From the NCBI RefSeq assembly GCF_002803095.1, contig NZ_PGLR01000019.1, forward strand, positions 1 through 64,000: a DNA stretch of 64,000 nt, given 5' to 3'. The stretch's first letter is position 1; each line of letters starts with the position of its first letter. The notes beneath the pieces were generated by a model that was not told the origin of the DNA, ran no database searches, and saw only the letters and a list, made by a program, of their open reading frames with translations. A program made the position numbers and the translations under genes. Shown piece after piece: positions 1-7,898 of the stretch. Origin of the DNA: Pseudomonas sp. ZH-FAD (GTDB taxonomy: Bacteria > Pseudomonadota > Gammaproteobacteria > Pseudomonadales > Pseudomonadaceae).

Positions 1-750
1 GCCGCGCTGAACAAGCCGCGCAGTTACCTGCGTACCTGGCCGGAGCGTGAGCTGGATGACGAGCAACTGGCCCTGTTTCAGAACCACCTGCAACGTCGCC
101 GCCAGGGCGAGCCGGTCGCTTATATCCTCGGTTATCAGGGCTTCTGGAGCCTCGATCTGGAAGTGGCGCCGCATACCCTGATTCCTCGCCCTGACACCGA
201 ACTGCTGGTGGAGACCGCGCTCGAGCTGCTGCCGGCCACGCCGCTCGCCGTACTCGACCTGGGCACCGGCACCGGTGCCATCGCCTTGGCTCTGGCCAGC
301 GAACGTCCGGCCTGGCAGGTGACCGGCGTAGATCGCGTTGAGGACGCCGTGGCCCTGGCCGAGCGCAATCGCCAGCGCCTGCAACTGGATAACGCAGCGT
401 TCTTGCATAGCCATTGGTTCTCTGCCCTGAGCGGACAACGTTATGGCCTGATCCTGAGCAACCCGCCCTATATCCGCGCCGATGACCGCCACTTGAACGA
501 AGGCGACGTGCGCTTTGAGCCGAGCAGCGCTCTGATCGCCGGCAGCGACGGTCTGGACGATATTCGTGCGATCATCCAGGCCGCGCCGCAGCACCTGCTG
601 TCCGGTGGCTGGCTGCTGCTGGAGCATGGCTTCGATCAGGCCGGGGCCGTGCGCAGCTTGCTCAGCGAGGGCGGCTTCGTCGAGGTCAATAGCCGGCGTG
701 ACCTGGGTGGCCATGAACGCATCAGTTTGGGACGTTTCGACCGTGAGTGA
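1..750 (+). CDS. prmC: PrmC release factor glutamine methyltransferase (5' truncated)
   Basis: This protein N5-methylates the glutamine of the GGQ motif in release factors RF1 and RF2, using S-adenosylmethionine. The frame is open from base 1, so the N-terminus lies outside the window; 249 codons remain. The hallmark NPPY motif is at bases 460-471 (fragment residues 154-157). The SAM-binding glycine-rich LDLGTGTG segment is at about residues 86-93. moeB follows with a near-overlapping start, and prmC-moeB-murI is the usual Pseudomonas order after hemA-prfA. The identification is secure; only the start is missing. Confidence 0.97.
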   Translation, partial: AALNKPRSYLRTWPERELDDEQLALFQNHLQRRRQGEPVAYILGYQGFWSLDLEVAPHTLIPRPDTELLVETALELLPATPLAVLDLGTGTGAIALALASERPAWQVTGVDRVEDAVALAERNRQRLQLDNAAFLHSHWFSALSGQRYGLILSNPPYIRADDRHLNEGDVRFEPSSALIAGSDGLDDIRAIIQAAPQHLLSGGWLLLEHGFDQAGAVRSLLSEGGFVEVNSRRDLGGHERISLGRFDRE

Positions 751-754
751 TCAG

Positions 755-1504
755 ATGCTGAGCGATGATGAGCTGCTGCGTTACAGCCGGCAGATCCTGC
801 TGAAACAGATCGATGTGCAAGGCCAACTGCGCCTCAAACAGGGCCGTGTATTGATCGTTGGCATGGGCGGTCTCGGCTCGCCGGTGGCGCTCTATCTGGC
901 GGCCGCTGGCGTCGGTGAGTTGCACCTGGCTGACTTCGATACGGTGGACCTGACCAACCTGCAGCGGCAGATCGCCCACGACACCGCCAGCATCGGCCAG
1001 GCCAAGGTGGATTCAGCCATGGCGCGGCTGGCGGCGATCAACCCGAATATCACGCTGGTGCCGCATCGCCAGGCGCTGGACGCCGACTCGCTGGCTGCCG
1101 CGGTAAGCGCCGTCGACCTGGTGCTGGACTGCTCGGACAATTTCTCCACCCGCGAGGCGGTCAATGCCGCCTGCGTCGCGGCGGGCAAGCCGCTGGTCTC
1201 CGGTGCGGCGATTCGCCTGGAAGGGCAGTTGTCGGTGTTCGATTCGCGCAACGACGCCAGCCCTTGCTACCACTGCCTGTACGGCCACGGCAGCGAAGCC
1301 GAGCTGACCTGCAGCGAAGCCGGCGTGGTCGGCCCGCTGGTCGGCCTGGTCGGTAGCCTGCAAGCGCTGGAGGCGCTCAAGCTGCTGGCCGGTTTCGGTG
1401 AGCCGCTGGTGGGGCGCTTGCTGCTGATCGATGCGCTGGGCACGCGCTTTCGCGAACTGCGGGTCAAGCGCGATCCGGTTTGCGAGGTGTGCGGTGGGCG
1501 CTAA
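755..1504 (+). CDS. moeB: MoeB molybdopterin-synthase adenylyltransferase
   Basis: This E1-like enzyme adenylates the C-terminus of MoaD in molybdopterin synthesis (ThiF/HesA family). The nucleotide-binding GMGGLGS is at residues 36-42. A zinc site is formed by the CYHC pair near residue 170 and the CEVC pair near the C-terminus. I chose the ATG at 755 (249 aa) because the protein then begins MLSDDELLRYSRQ, as in the family; a GTG at 743 in the same frame is the alternative and would overlap prmC by 8 bases. The longer upstream frame is only shadow of prmC. The stop codon TAA lies inside a CTAA flanking an inserted palindromic element. Confidence 0.96.
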   Translation: MLSDDELLRYSRQILLKQIDVQGQLRLKQGRVLIVGMGGLGSPVALYLAAAGVGELHLADFDTVDLTNLQRQIAHDTASIGQAKVDSAMARLAAINPNITLVPHRQALDADSLAAAVSAVDLVLDCSDNFSTREAVNAACVAAGKPLVSGAAIRLEGQLSVFDSRNDASPCYHCLYGHGSEAELTCSEAGVVGPLVGLVGSLQALEALKLLAGFGEPLVGRLLLIDALGTRFRELRVKRDPVCEVCGGR

Positions 1505-1644
1505 CAGGCCGTTGAAAAACGTAGGCGAGGCAGGCAAGACAAGGCAAAAACGGCCGAAAAAGCGCAGTTTACGTGTTGTAAATGAGCATTTTGAGGCCGT
1601 TTTTAACGCAGGATTGCCAACGCAGGTAGTTTTTCAACGGCCTG
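1505..1644. repeat. MITE-like palindromic element, copy 1, flanked by CTAA
   Basis: The terminal inverted repeats are CAGGCCGTTGAAAAAC at the left and its complement at the right end. A conserved core around 1560-1600 contains GCGCAGTTTAC and GTAAATGAGCAT. A 4-bp direct repeat CTAA flanks the element (1501-1504 and 1645-1648), and the left copy contains the moeB stop codon. It has no room for a transposase, so if mobile it is non-autonomous. Related copies are at about 6807-6959 and 50924-51015. It separates moeB from murI and could form a large transcript hairpin. Confidence 0.8.
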
Positions 1645-1681
1645 CTAACGATAGGCTGCGTAGCCGTGGGGATGATTTGAA

Positions 1682-2473
1682 ATGAGTCAGTCGCAGGCGC
1701 CGATTGGCGTTTTCGACTCCGGCGTCGGCGGCCTGTCGGTGCTGCGCGAGATTCGCCAGTTGCTGCCGAACGAGTCGCTGCTTTACGTCGCTGACAGCGG
1801 CCACGTGCCTTACGGCGAGAAAAGCCCGGAATACATTCGCGAACGCTGCGTGCTGATCACCGAGCACCTGCTGGCGCAGGGTGCCAAGGCCTTGGTGCTG
1901 GCCTGCAATACTGCCACGGCCGCAGCTGCCGCCGAGCTGCGCGAGCGTTATGCGGATTTGCCTATCGTCGGCATGGAGCCTGCGGTAAAGCCGGCGGCGG
2001 CGGCGACCCGCAGTGGTGTGGTCGGTGTGCTGGCAACCACCGGCACGCTCAAGAGCGCCAGGTTCGCTGCACTGCTCGACCGCTTCGCCAACGATGTGCG
2101 GGTGATCACCCAGCCCTGTCCGGGGTTGGTGGAATGCATCGAGGCCGGCGAGCTGCAGGCACCGGCCACGCGCGAACTGCTGCAGGGTTATGTAGCGCCG
2201 CTGCTGGCCGAGGGCTGTGACACGCTGATTCTCGGCTGCACCCACTATCCCTTCCTGCGTCCGCTGCTGGGCGAGCTGGTGCCACCTTCGGTGACCCTCA
2301 TCGATACCGGCGCGGCAGTGGCGCGGCAGCTACAGCGTTTGCTCACTCAGCACGACATGCTGGCAACTGCGCCCGCTCGGGCCACTCGCTACTGGAGCAG
2401 CGGAAACACTGCGCAACTTTGCCGAGTATTGCCGATTTTGTTGAGTGAAACGGCCGAAGTGCTATCGATATAG
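1682..2473 (+). CDS. murI: MurI glutamate racemase
   Basis: It interconverts L- and D-glutamate in the cytoplasm, supplying D-Glu for peptidoglycan. Length is 263 aa, normal for the family. The N-terminal [13 protein letters not shown] motif holds catalytic Asp12. The two catalytic cysteines are Cys75 (LACNTA) and Cys186 (GCTHYPF). The gene lies 38 bp past the palindromic element that follows moeB. The next gene, pagL, is 95 bp downstream across an AT-rich gap and is probably transcribed separately. Confidence 0.97.
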   Translation: MSQSQAPIGVFDSGVGGLSVLREIRQLLPNESLLYVADSGHVPYGEKSPEYIRERCVLITEHLLAQGAKALVLACNTATAAAAAELRERYADLPIVGMEPAVKPAAAATRSGVVGVLATTGTLKSARFAALLDRFANDVRVITQPCPGLVECIEAGELQAPATRELLQGYVAPLLAEGCDTLILGCTHYPFLRPLLGELVPPSVTLIDTGAAVARQLQRLLTQHDMLATAPARATRYWSSGNTAQLCRVLPILLSETAEVLSI

Positions 2474-2568
2474 TGAATTTTTTTCGGTTTGGGCTTTCTC
2501 TGATATCGAATATTTCTATATTTTGTAACGAGCCTGATAAAAACCTCCCGCTATACAAGGAATGACTC

Positions 2569-3084
2569 ATGAAGAAGTTATATGCCTTTGCCGCAGCTAC
2601 GGCCCTGACGTTCGGAACTATGGGTGCTGCGCAGGCTGCGGACGTAACCGCAGCTATTGGTCAGAGTGGCGATTCCACCATGGTTTATCGCTTGGGCGCT
2701 CAGTGGGACTGGAACCACAGTTGGCTGGAGAGCAGCTATGGACGTCTGACTGGTTACTGGGACCTGGGTTACACCTATTGGGATGGCGACGACACGGCGA
2801 GTAACCACAGCGTTTCTTTCGCGCCGGTATTCGTTTACGAGTTCGCCGGGCAGAACGTGCGTCCATACATCGAAGCCGGCATCGGCGTTGCGGCCTTCTC
2901 CAGCACCGAACTGGAGAGCAACGATCTGGGCTCGTCGTTTCAGTTCGAAGACCGCATCGGCGTCGGCCTGCGTTTCGCGGGACAGGAGATTGGTCTGCGT
3001 GCCATTCACTATTCCAACGCGGGCCTGAAGAACCCCAATGACGGCGCGGAAGCCTACACCGTGCATTACCGCATGAGCTTCTGA
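2569..3084 (+). CDS. pagL: PagL lipid A 3-O-deacylase
   Basis: An outer-membrane enzyme that removes the 3-O-linked acyl chain from lipid A. The 171-aa precursor starts with a clear signal peptide (MKKLYAFAAATALTF...), cleaved after AQA near residue 23. The rest alternates aromatic and polar residues as in a small beta-barrel. The catalytic triad is visible near the C-terminus: His147 and Ser149 in AIHYSNAGLKNPNDG, and Glu161. A ribosome site AAGGA lies just upstream of the ATG, and a strong terminator follows. Its position after murI agrees with the P. aeruginosa arrangement. Confidence 0.95.
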   Translation: MKKLYAFAAATALTFGTMGAAQAADVTAAIGQSGDSTMVYRLGAQWDWNHSWLESSYGRLTGYWDLGYTYWDGDDTASNHSVSFAPVFVYEFAGQNVRPYIEAGIGVAAFSSTELESNDLGSSFQFEDRIGVGLRFAGQEIGLRAIHYSNAGLKNPNDGAEAYTVHYRMSF

Positions 3085-3086
3085 AT

Positions 3087-3116
3087 AAAAAGACCGGGCA
3101 AGCCCCGGTCTTTTTC
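3087..3116 (+). terminator. Rho-independent terminator after pagL
   Basis: A GC-rich hairpin (AGACCGGG / CCCCGGTCT around a short loop) is followed by TTTTTC, 3 bp after the pagL stop. The A-run on the 5' side may also let it act for the convergent gene on the minus strand. Confidence 0.9.
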
Positions 3117-3147
3117 ATTGTGCCTCTGGCCTGCGCGGCGCGCTCCG

Positions 3148-3459
3148 CTAGCGATAGGCCTGGGCGATGCCCTGGCGCTCTTCCAGGCATTCGGCCGCAC
3201 CCAGCTCGAACTCCCGGCAGATCAATGGGCGCACCTCGTAGATGGTGCAGCGCATGCTGTTGCGGTCCAGCGCTGCGCACCAGTTGTCGTCCAGGCGACG
3301 CATCACTTCGCTGCCCCACTGGTCGGTATCGATCAAATGCTGCGGCACGTCGTTATCGCCGAATAGCATCACTTCCAACTGGCAGCAGCAAGCCGCGCAG
3401 GTGCTGCAACTGATCTCGGGTTCGGTTGGCAGTTGGGTATGGGGGATGGTCTGGCTCAT
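3148..3459 (-). CDS. YkgJ-family cysteine cluster protein
   Basis: A 103-aa cytoplasmic protein of the YkgJ / UPF0153 family, thought to bind a metal or Fe-S cluster; its precise role is unknown. Five cysteines crowd the N-terminus (18, 21, 24, 25, 26, in CSTCAACCC). Further cysteines occur in NWCAAL, MRCTIY, LICREF and AECLEE, the family pattern. It stands alone on the minus strand, convergent with pagL, and a REP array lies upstream of it. The family is certain, the function is not. Confidence 0.88.
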   Translation of the reverse strand: MSQTIPHTQLPTEPEISCSTCAACCCQLEVMLFGDNDVPQHLIDTDQWGSEVMRRLDDNWCAALDRNSMRCTIYEVRPLICREFELGAAECLEERQGIAQAYR

Positions 3460-3558
3460 GGCGCGGCAGTGTACGCGATGCAGTGGATACGCGGGGTTTT
3501 GGCTGACAGGGTGCAGTGGACAGTGGCGCCAGTTCAGTAGGCCGGCCAGCCGCTTTTC

Positions 3559-3914
3559 GTAGGAGCCCCGCCCCGGGGCGAAGCTTTTCGAACCCGAGCC
3601 GAATCGGTTCGCGGCGGGGCGCCGCTCCTACACATGCGGGCATTTGTGCTTTTTGTAGGAGCCCCGCCCCGGGGCGAAGCGTTTTGGGGCCGCGCCGCCT
3701 GGTTCGCGGCGGGGCGCCGCTCCTACACATGCGGGCATTTGTGCTTTTTGTAGGAGCCCCGCCCCGGGGCGAAGCGTTTTGGTGCCGCGCCGCCTGGTTC
3801 GCGGCGGGGCGCCGCTCCTACACATGCGGGCATTTGTGCTTTTTGTAGGAGCCCCGCCCCGGGGCGAAGCGTTTTGGTGCTGCGCCGCCTGGTTCGCAGC
3901 GAGGCGCCGCTCCT
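3559..3914. repeat. Tandem array of four REP palindromes (95-96 bp unit)
   Basis: Units beginning GTAGGAGCCCCGCCCC start at 3559, 3655, 3750 and 3845. Each unit is a palindrome that opens with GTAGGAGC and closes with GCCGCTCCTAC, followed by a spacer ACATGCGGGCATTTG plus a T-run. The first unit differs in its loop and the last lacks the spacer. The units are palindromic and the spacers nearly identical, so this is a REP/BIME array and not CRISPR. It fills most of the otherwise gene-free 3460-3928, which also holds the upstream region of the YkgJ gene. Confidence 0.93.
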
Positions 3915-3928
3915 CCGGAGGCTATCGG

Positions 3929-4456
3929 CTAGGCCGAGCGACGGCTGCGCAGGCTCTGCTCGTATTGCGCACGATAGAGCTTGGCGAAGCCATGCAGTAC
4001 CGGCATCACCACGGCCCAGACCAGCGCGAAGATCGCCAGGGTTGGCCAGGTACCCAGTGGCAGCGCGACGCCGGCAATCTTGGCGCCGCCGTAGTAGGAC
4101 AGCGGTGCGGCAACCGCGCCGAGCAGGCTGGCTCGCCACCAGGGCTGGGCAGTCCAGGCCAGACAGTGATTGAGCGTGCTGGCCAGCAACAGCCAGAGCA
4201 AGGCCAGCCACAGGGGGATCAGCTGGCGCTCCTCGCCGAAATCGAACACGCCGAGGTTGAGCAGAAAACTGTCCAGTGCACTGCCGGCAAGAAACACGCT
4301 GAGCAGCAGCTTGCCTTCGGCCGCCCAACTGCTGACCCACAGCAGGTGCACGCCAATGATCACTGCCACCACCAGCAGCCAGGGGCTGTCGCCAGCAAAG
4401 ACGCAGACCAGCCAGCCGAGCTGGAACAGGAGGGCATTGGCGATCAGCTTAGGCAT
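3929..4456 (-). CDS. DUF2878 membrane protein
   Basis: A 175-aa integral membrane protein of the DUF2878 family with about five to six hydrophobic segments spread over its whole length. No catalytic motif is seen and its function is unknown. It is the last gene of the long minus-strand operon, and its start overlaps the end of the CFA-synthase-like gene by 8 bases. Its constant company with photolyase, DUF1365 and CFA-like genes suggests a part in light- or oxidation-induced membrane remodelling; this is inference from context. Confidence 0.85.
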   Translation of the reverse strand: MPKLIANALLFQLGWLVCVFAGDSPWLLVVAVIIGVHLLWVSSWAAEGKLLLSVFLAGSALDSFLLNLGVFDFGEERQLIPLWLALLWLLLASTLNHCLAWTAQPWWRASLLGAVAAPLSYYGGAKIAGVALPLGTWPTLAIFALVWAVVMPVLHGFAKLYRAQYEQSLRSRRSA

Positions 4457-5723
4457 CGAAGTTTCCTAACAGAGGCGCAGGGCGTGCGGCCGGTTTGGCC
4501 AGCAGCAATTGCGCGGTGCCAATGGTGCGTTCGAGGAAGCCGCCTTCGCAATAGCAGAGGTAGAACTCCCACAGGCGATAGAAGTAATCGTCGTAGCCCA
4601 CCTGCTCCAGGCGCTGCCGCGCGTGACGCAGGTTGTCGTGCCACAGGCGCAGGGTACGCGCGTAGTGCAGGCCGAAATCTTCCATGTGATGCAGGTTGAA
4701 GTCGGTATGCCGGGTGACCACGTCGAGCATCTTCTGCACCGAGGGCAGGGCGCCGCCGGGGAAGATGTAGCGCTGGATGAAGTCCACCGACTTGCAGGCC
4801 TGTTCGTAGCGTTGATCACGGATGGTGATGGCCTGCAGCAGCATCAGCCCGTCGGGCTTGAGCAGGCGCGCGCACTGCTCGAAATAGGTGGGCAGGAAGC
4901 GATGGCCGACGGCTTCGATCATCTCGATGGAGACCAGCTTGTCGTACTGGCCATCGAGGTCGCGGTAGTCCTCCAGCAGCAGGGTGACGCGATCCTCCAG
5001 GCCCAGCTCGCGAATGCGTCGCTCGGTATGGGCGTGCTGCTCGCGCGACAAGGTGGTGGTGGTCACCCGGCAGCCGTAATGAGTGGCGGCGTAGATGGCC
5101 ATGCTGCCCCAGCCGGTACCAATCTCCAGCAAGTGGTCCGTAGGCTGCAGTGCAAGTTTCTGGCAGATGCGTTCGAGCTTGTTGAGCTGCGCCTGCTCCA
5201 GGCTGTCGTCCTCGTTCGCGAACATGGCTGCCGAATACATCATGGTCGGGTCGAGGAATTGTTCGAACAGGTCATTGCCCAGGTCGTAGTGCGCGGCGAT
5301 ATTGCGGCGCGAGCCCTTGCGGGTGTTGCGATTGAGCCAGTGCAGGCCCTGGATCAGCGGCCGGCCGAGGCGCGCCAGGCCACCCTCCATGGCATCAAGT
5401 ACGTCGAGGTTGGCGACGAAGATGCGGATCACCGCCGTCAGGTCCGGCGTGCTCCAGTAGCCATGGATATAGGCCTCCCCCGAGCCGATCGAGCCGTTAC
5501 CCGCTACCAGGCCCCAGACCGCAGGGTCATGCACCGTGATTTCGGCGCGCAGATGAGCCTGCGGGTTGCCGAAGTGCAGGCTGTCGCCCGCCTCGTGGAT
5601 CACCAGCAGGCCGTGGTGCAGGTTCTGCAGCTGGCGTATCACGGCGCGCCGCAACAGACCGGCGCCAATGCCGTTGCCACTGCGTACCAGACTTCTGGTG
5701 GGATTCAGGCTAGAGCTTTTCAT
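4449..5723 (-). CDS. Cyclopropane-fatty-acyl-phospholipid synthase family methyltransferase
   Basis: A SAM-dependent enzyme (424 aa) acting on unsaturated acyl chains of membrane phospholipids. The family motif AHYDLGNDLFEQFLD spans residues 144-158, and the SAM-binding LEIGTGWGS residues 199-207. In P. putida the homologue in this context (ufaM) is reported as light-inducible; I recall this from the literature and have not checked it. It may make cyclopropane or another modified fatty acid. The gene overlaps DUF1365 by 14 bases and DUF2878 by 8, so it is probably translationally coupled. Confidence 0.93.
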   Translation of the reverse strand: MKSSSLNPTRSLVRSGNGIGAGLLRRAVIRQLQNLHHGLLVIHEAGDSLHFGNPQAHLRAEITVHDPAVWGLVAGNGSIGSGEAYIHGYWSTPDLTAVIRIFVANLDVLDAMEGGLARLGRPLIQGLHWLNRNTRKGSRRNIAAHYDLGNDLFEQFLDPTMMYSAAMFANEDDSLEQAQLNKLERICQKLALQPTDHLLEIGTGWGSMAIYAATHYGCRVTTTTLSREQHAHTERRIRELGLEDRVTLLLEDYRDLDGQYDKLVSIEMIEAVGHRFLPTYFEQCARLLKPDGLMLLQAITIRDQRYEQACKSVDFIQRYIFPGGALPSVQKMLDVVTRHTDFNLHHMEDFGLHYARTLRLWHDNLRHARQRLEQVGYDDYFYRLWEFYLCYCEGGFLERTIGTAQLLLAKPAARPAPLLGNFDA

Positions 5724-6510
5724 GGGGCATGTCCTTCACTTGCGGGCGGGCGACACGGAAGCTGCCTTCCGCGGGCTTGTGGTCGAAAATCGGGATGCGC
5801 TTGAACAGCAGGCGCATCGCCTGCCAGTAGATGGCGGCCAGGGTCTTGCCGGTCATCCAGGGGAAACTGAGCAGGTAGCGGTGCAGGCTGGCGCGGTCGA
5901 GGTCTTCGCGGTGCAGGCTGAGGCTGGCATCGAACATCTTGGTTTCGCCCTGCCAGTCGGCCATGTGCACGCCAAGGCGTTCGCCCACGGCGCTGAAACT
6001 CATGCGGTATTCCAGCTCGCGCGGCAGGAAGGGTGAGACGTGAAAGGCCTTGTCGACGCTGACCTGGTGGCGGCCTTCGCCCTCTGCCGGCAGCACGTAG
6101 TGATAACGCTCACGCCACGGCGTATTGCTGACTTCACAGAGAATTGCCATCAGGCGCTGGTCGGCGTCATGGCAGTAGAAGATGCTCACCGGGTTGAAGG
6201 CCAGGCCCCAGCTGCGCGGCTGCGTCAGCACGCAGATGCGACCTTGCGGGCGTGTGCCCAGTGCCTGCTCCACGCGATCGCGCACCGCCTCATGCAGCGC
6301 CATGCCCTGGCGGGTGGACTCGGGCAGGTAGTCGCTCTCGCGAAAGGCGAATGGCGCCCAGCGCCCGGGGCCGGCCAGTTTTGACAGGGCGAACAACTGC
6401 GCCTGCTCGCTCAGGTCGAGATACAGCAGGCCCATGCGATAGCGAAAGGCATGGGCGCGCGGGGCGAAGCGTCGATGCTGCACCCAGCCGCTGTACAGGG
6501 CGCTGTGCAT
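5710..6510 (-). CDS. DUF1365 family protein
   Basis: A 266-aa protein starting MHSALYSGWVQHRRFAPRAHAF, the DUF1365 signature. Internal motifs include FNPVSIFYCHD and YHYVLPAEGEG. The biochemical function is unsettled, but the family travels with COG2907 FAD proteins and CFA-like methyltransferases, suggesting joint work on lipid acyl chains. Its ATG overlaps the stop of the FAD gene as TGATG, so it is translationally coupled. Confidence 0.9.
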   Translation of the reverse strand: MHSALYSGWVQHRRFAPRAHAFRYRMGLLYLDLSEQAQLFALSKLAGPGRWAPFAFRESDYLPESTRQGMALHEAVRDRVEQALGTRPQGRICVLTQPRSWGLAFNPVSIFYCHDADQRLMAILCEVSNTPWRERYHYVLPAEGEGRHQVSVDKAFHVSPFLPRELEYRMSFSAVGERLGVHMADWQGETKMFDASLSLHREDLDRASLHRYLLSFPWMTGKTLAAIYWQAMRLLFKRIPIFDHKPAEGSFRVARPQVKDMPHEKL

Positions 6511-7898
6511 CAGAGCGTCTCTCCGAAGGCACGCGCTACGCGCAGTGCGCTGACCACGCCGTCTTCATGGAAGCCGTTGGCCCAATAGGCGCCGCAATAG
6601 TAGGTGTGCTGCGCGCCCAGCAACTCTTCCCAGCGCGCCTGGGCGGCGGTACCGGCCAGGCTGTACTGCGGGTGGGCATACTGGAAGCGTGCGAGGATCT
6701 TGCTCGGGTCGATGGCGGCCGTCTGGTTGAGGCTGACGCAGAAGGTGGTATCGCTGTCGATGCCCTGCAGGATGTTCATGTTGTACGTCACCGCCGCAGG
6801 CTGATCGGCGGGCCGCTGCAGAGCTACTGCGCTTGGCCATGCTGCGTTGAAATCCGGCTCGGGATGCTCATTTACGCCCAGTAAACTGCGCTCCCTCGCC
6901 GGATTTCGCCTTGCCTTGCCTTCGCTCGCTACGCTCTGCAGCGACCCGCTGGGCCCGCCCAGGCGATAGTTCCAGCTGGCCCAGGCCAGCCTGCGCTTGG
7001 GCAGCAGGCGCGTGTCGGTATGCAGCACCACGTCGTTGTTGGCGTAGGGCAGGGCGCCGAGGATTTCACTTTCCTTCTCGCTGGCCTGATCGAGCAGGGC
7101 CAGGGCCTGGTCGCTGTGGCAGGCGAAGATCACCTTGTCGAAGCGCTCCGCTCCGGCCGCGCTGTGCAGGGTGACGCCATCCTGATCACGGACGACGCGG
7201 CTGACCGGACAATTGAGGCGAATGCGCTCGGCGAAGCTTTCGGTCAAGGGCGCCACGTAGCTGCGCGAGCCGCCTTCGATCACCTGCCAGGTCGGCCGGT
7301 CGCTGACCGAGAGCAGGCCGTGGTTCTTGCAGAAGCGCACGAAGAACTGCAGCGGGAAACCAAGCATGTCGGCCAGCGACATCGACCAGATGGCCGAGCC
7401 CATCGGCACGATGTAATGCTCGATGAAGCGGCGGCCATAACCGTTGCTCTCGAGGTACTGGCCGAGCGTGGTGTCGGCGCTGATGCGGTTGTTGGCCAGG
7501 TCGTCCAGCGACTGGCGGTTGAAACGCAGGATGTCGCGCAGCATGCCCCAGAACGCCAGCGACAGCAGGTTGCTGCGTTGGGCGAACAGGGTATTGAGGT
7601 CGTGGCCGTTGTACTCCACGCCGGTGGCCGGGTCGCTGACCGAGAAGCTCATTTCGGTGGGCTTGAAGCCGACGCCGATCTGCTCCAGCAAGCGGATGAA
7701 ATTGGGGTAGGTCCAGTCGTTGAAGACGATGAAACCGGTATCGACGGCGTAGCTGCGACCGTCCACCTGCACGTCGACGGTGTGGGTATGACCGCCAATC
7801 CAGTCGCTGGCCTCGAACACCTGAATGTCGTGCTGGCGGTTGAGCAGGTAGGCACAGGTCAGGCCGGCGATGCCGCTGCCGACGATGGCGATTTTCAT
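6510..7898 (-). CDS. FAD/NAD-binding amine-oxidase-like protein (COG2907) with in-frame insertion
   Basis: A 462-aa flavoprotein. The dinucleotide motif VGSGIAG is at residues 6-12, with ASDWIGGHTHTV and AVDTGFIVFN following. I start at the ATG at 7898; the longer open frame upstream is antisense shadow of the SDR gene. The oddity is at about residues 316-365: roughly 48 extra residues between YRLGGP and AAVTYNMN. They are encoded by a palindromic element related to those at 1505 and 50924. The frame is kept and the conserved C-terminal half (NILQGIDSDTTFCVSLNQ, HTYYCGAYW) is intact, so it may still fold. Substrate unknown; context suggests acyl-lipid chemistry. Confidence 0.9.
   Translation of the reverse strand: MKIAIVGSGIAGLTCAYLLNRQHDIQVFEASDWIGGHTHTVDVQVDGRSYAVDTGFIVFNDWTYPNFIRLLEQIGVGFKPTEMSFSVSDPATGVEYNGHDLNTLFAQRSNLLSLAFWGMLRDILRFNRQSLDDLANNRISADTTLGQYLESNGYGRRFIEHYIVPMGSAIWSMSLADMLGFPLQFFVRFCKNHGLLSVSDRPTWQVIEGGSRSYVAPLTESFAERIRLNCPVSRVVRDQDGVTLHSAAGAERFDKVIFACHSDQALALLDQASEKESEILGALPYANNDVVLHTDTRLLPKRRLAWASWNYRLGGPSGSLQSVASEGKARRNPARERSLLGVNEHPEPDFNAAWPSAVALQRPADQPAAVTYNMNILQGIDSDTTFCVSLNQTAAIDPSKILARFQYAHPQYSLAGTAAQARWEELLGAQHTYYCGAYWANGFHEDGVVSALRVARAFGETL
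6807..6959. mobile_element. MITE-like palindromic element, copy 2, in frame inside the FAD protein gene
   Basis: An 11-bp perfect terminal inverted repeat CGCTGCAGAGC (6814-6824) pairs with GCTCTGCAGCG (6933-6943). Outside it, GGCGGGCC and GGGCCCGCC extend the symmetry. On the minus strand the core contains GCGCAGTTTAC and GTAAATGAGCAT, the same as copy 1, while the arms have diverged. All three codon positions read through without a stop in the FAD gene frame. The exact borders and target duplication cannot be fixed from one sequence. Confidence 0.72.

Noticed and set aside
3559..3914. CRISPR-like regular repeats
   Set aside because: The spacers are almost identical, the units are palindromic and 95 bp long, and no cas genes are present; this is a REP array.
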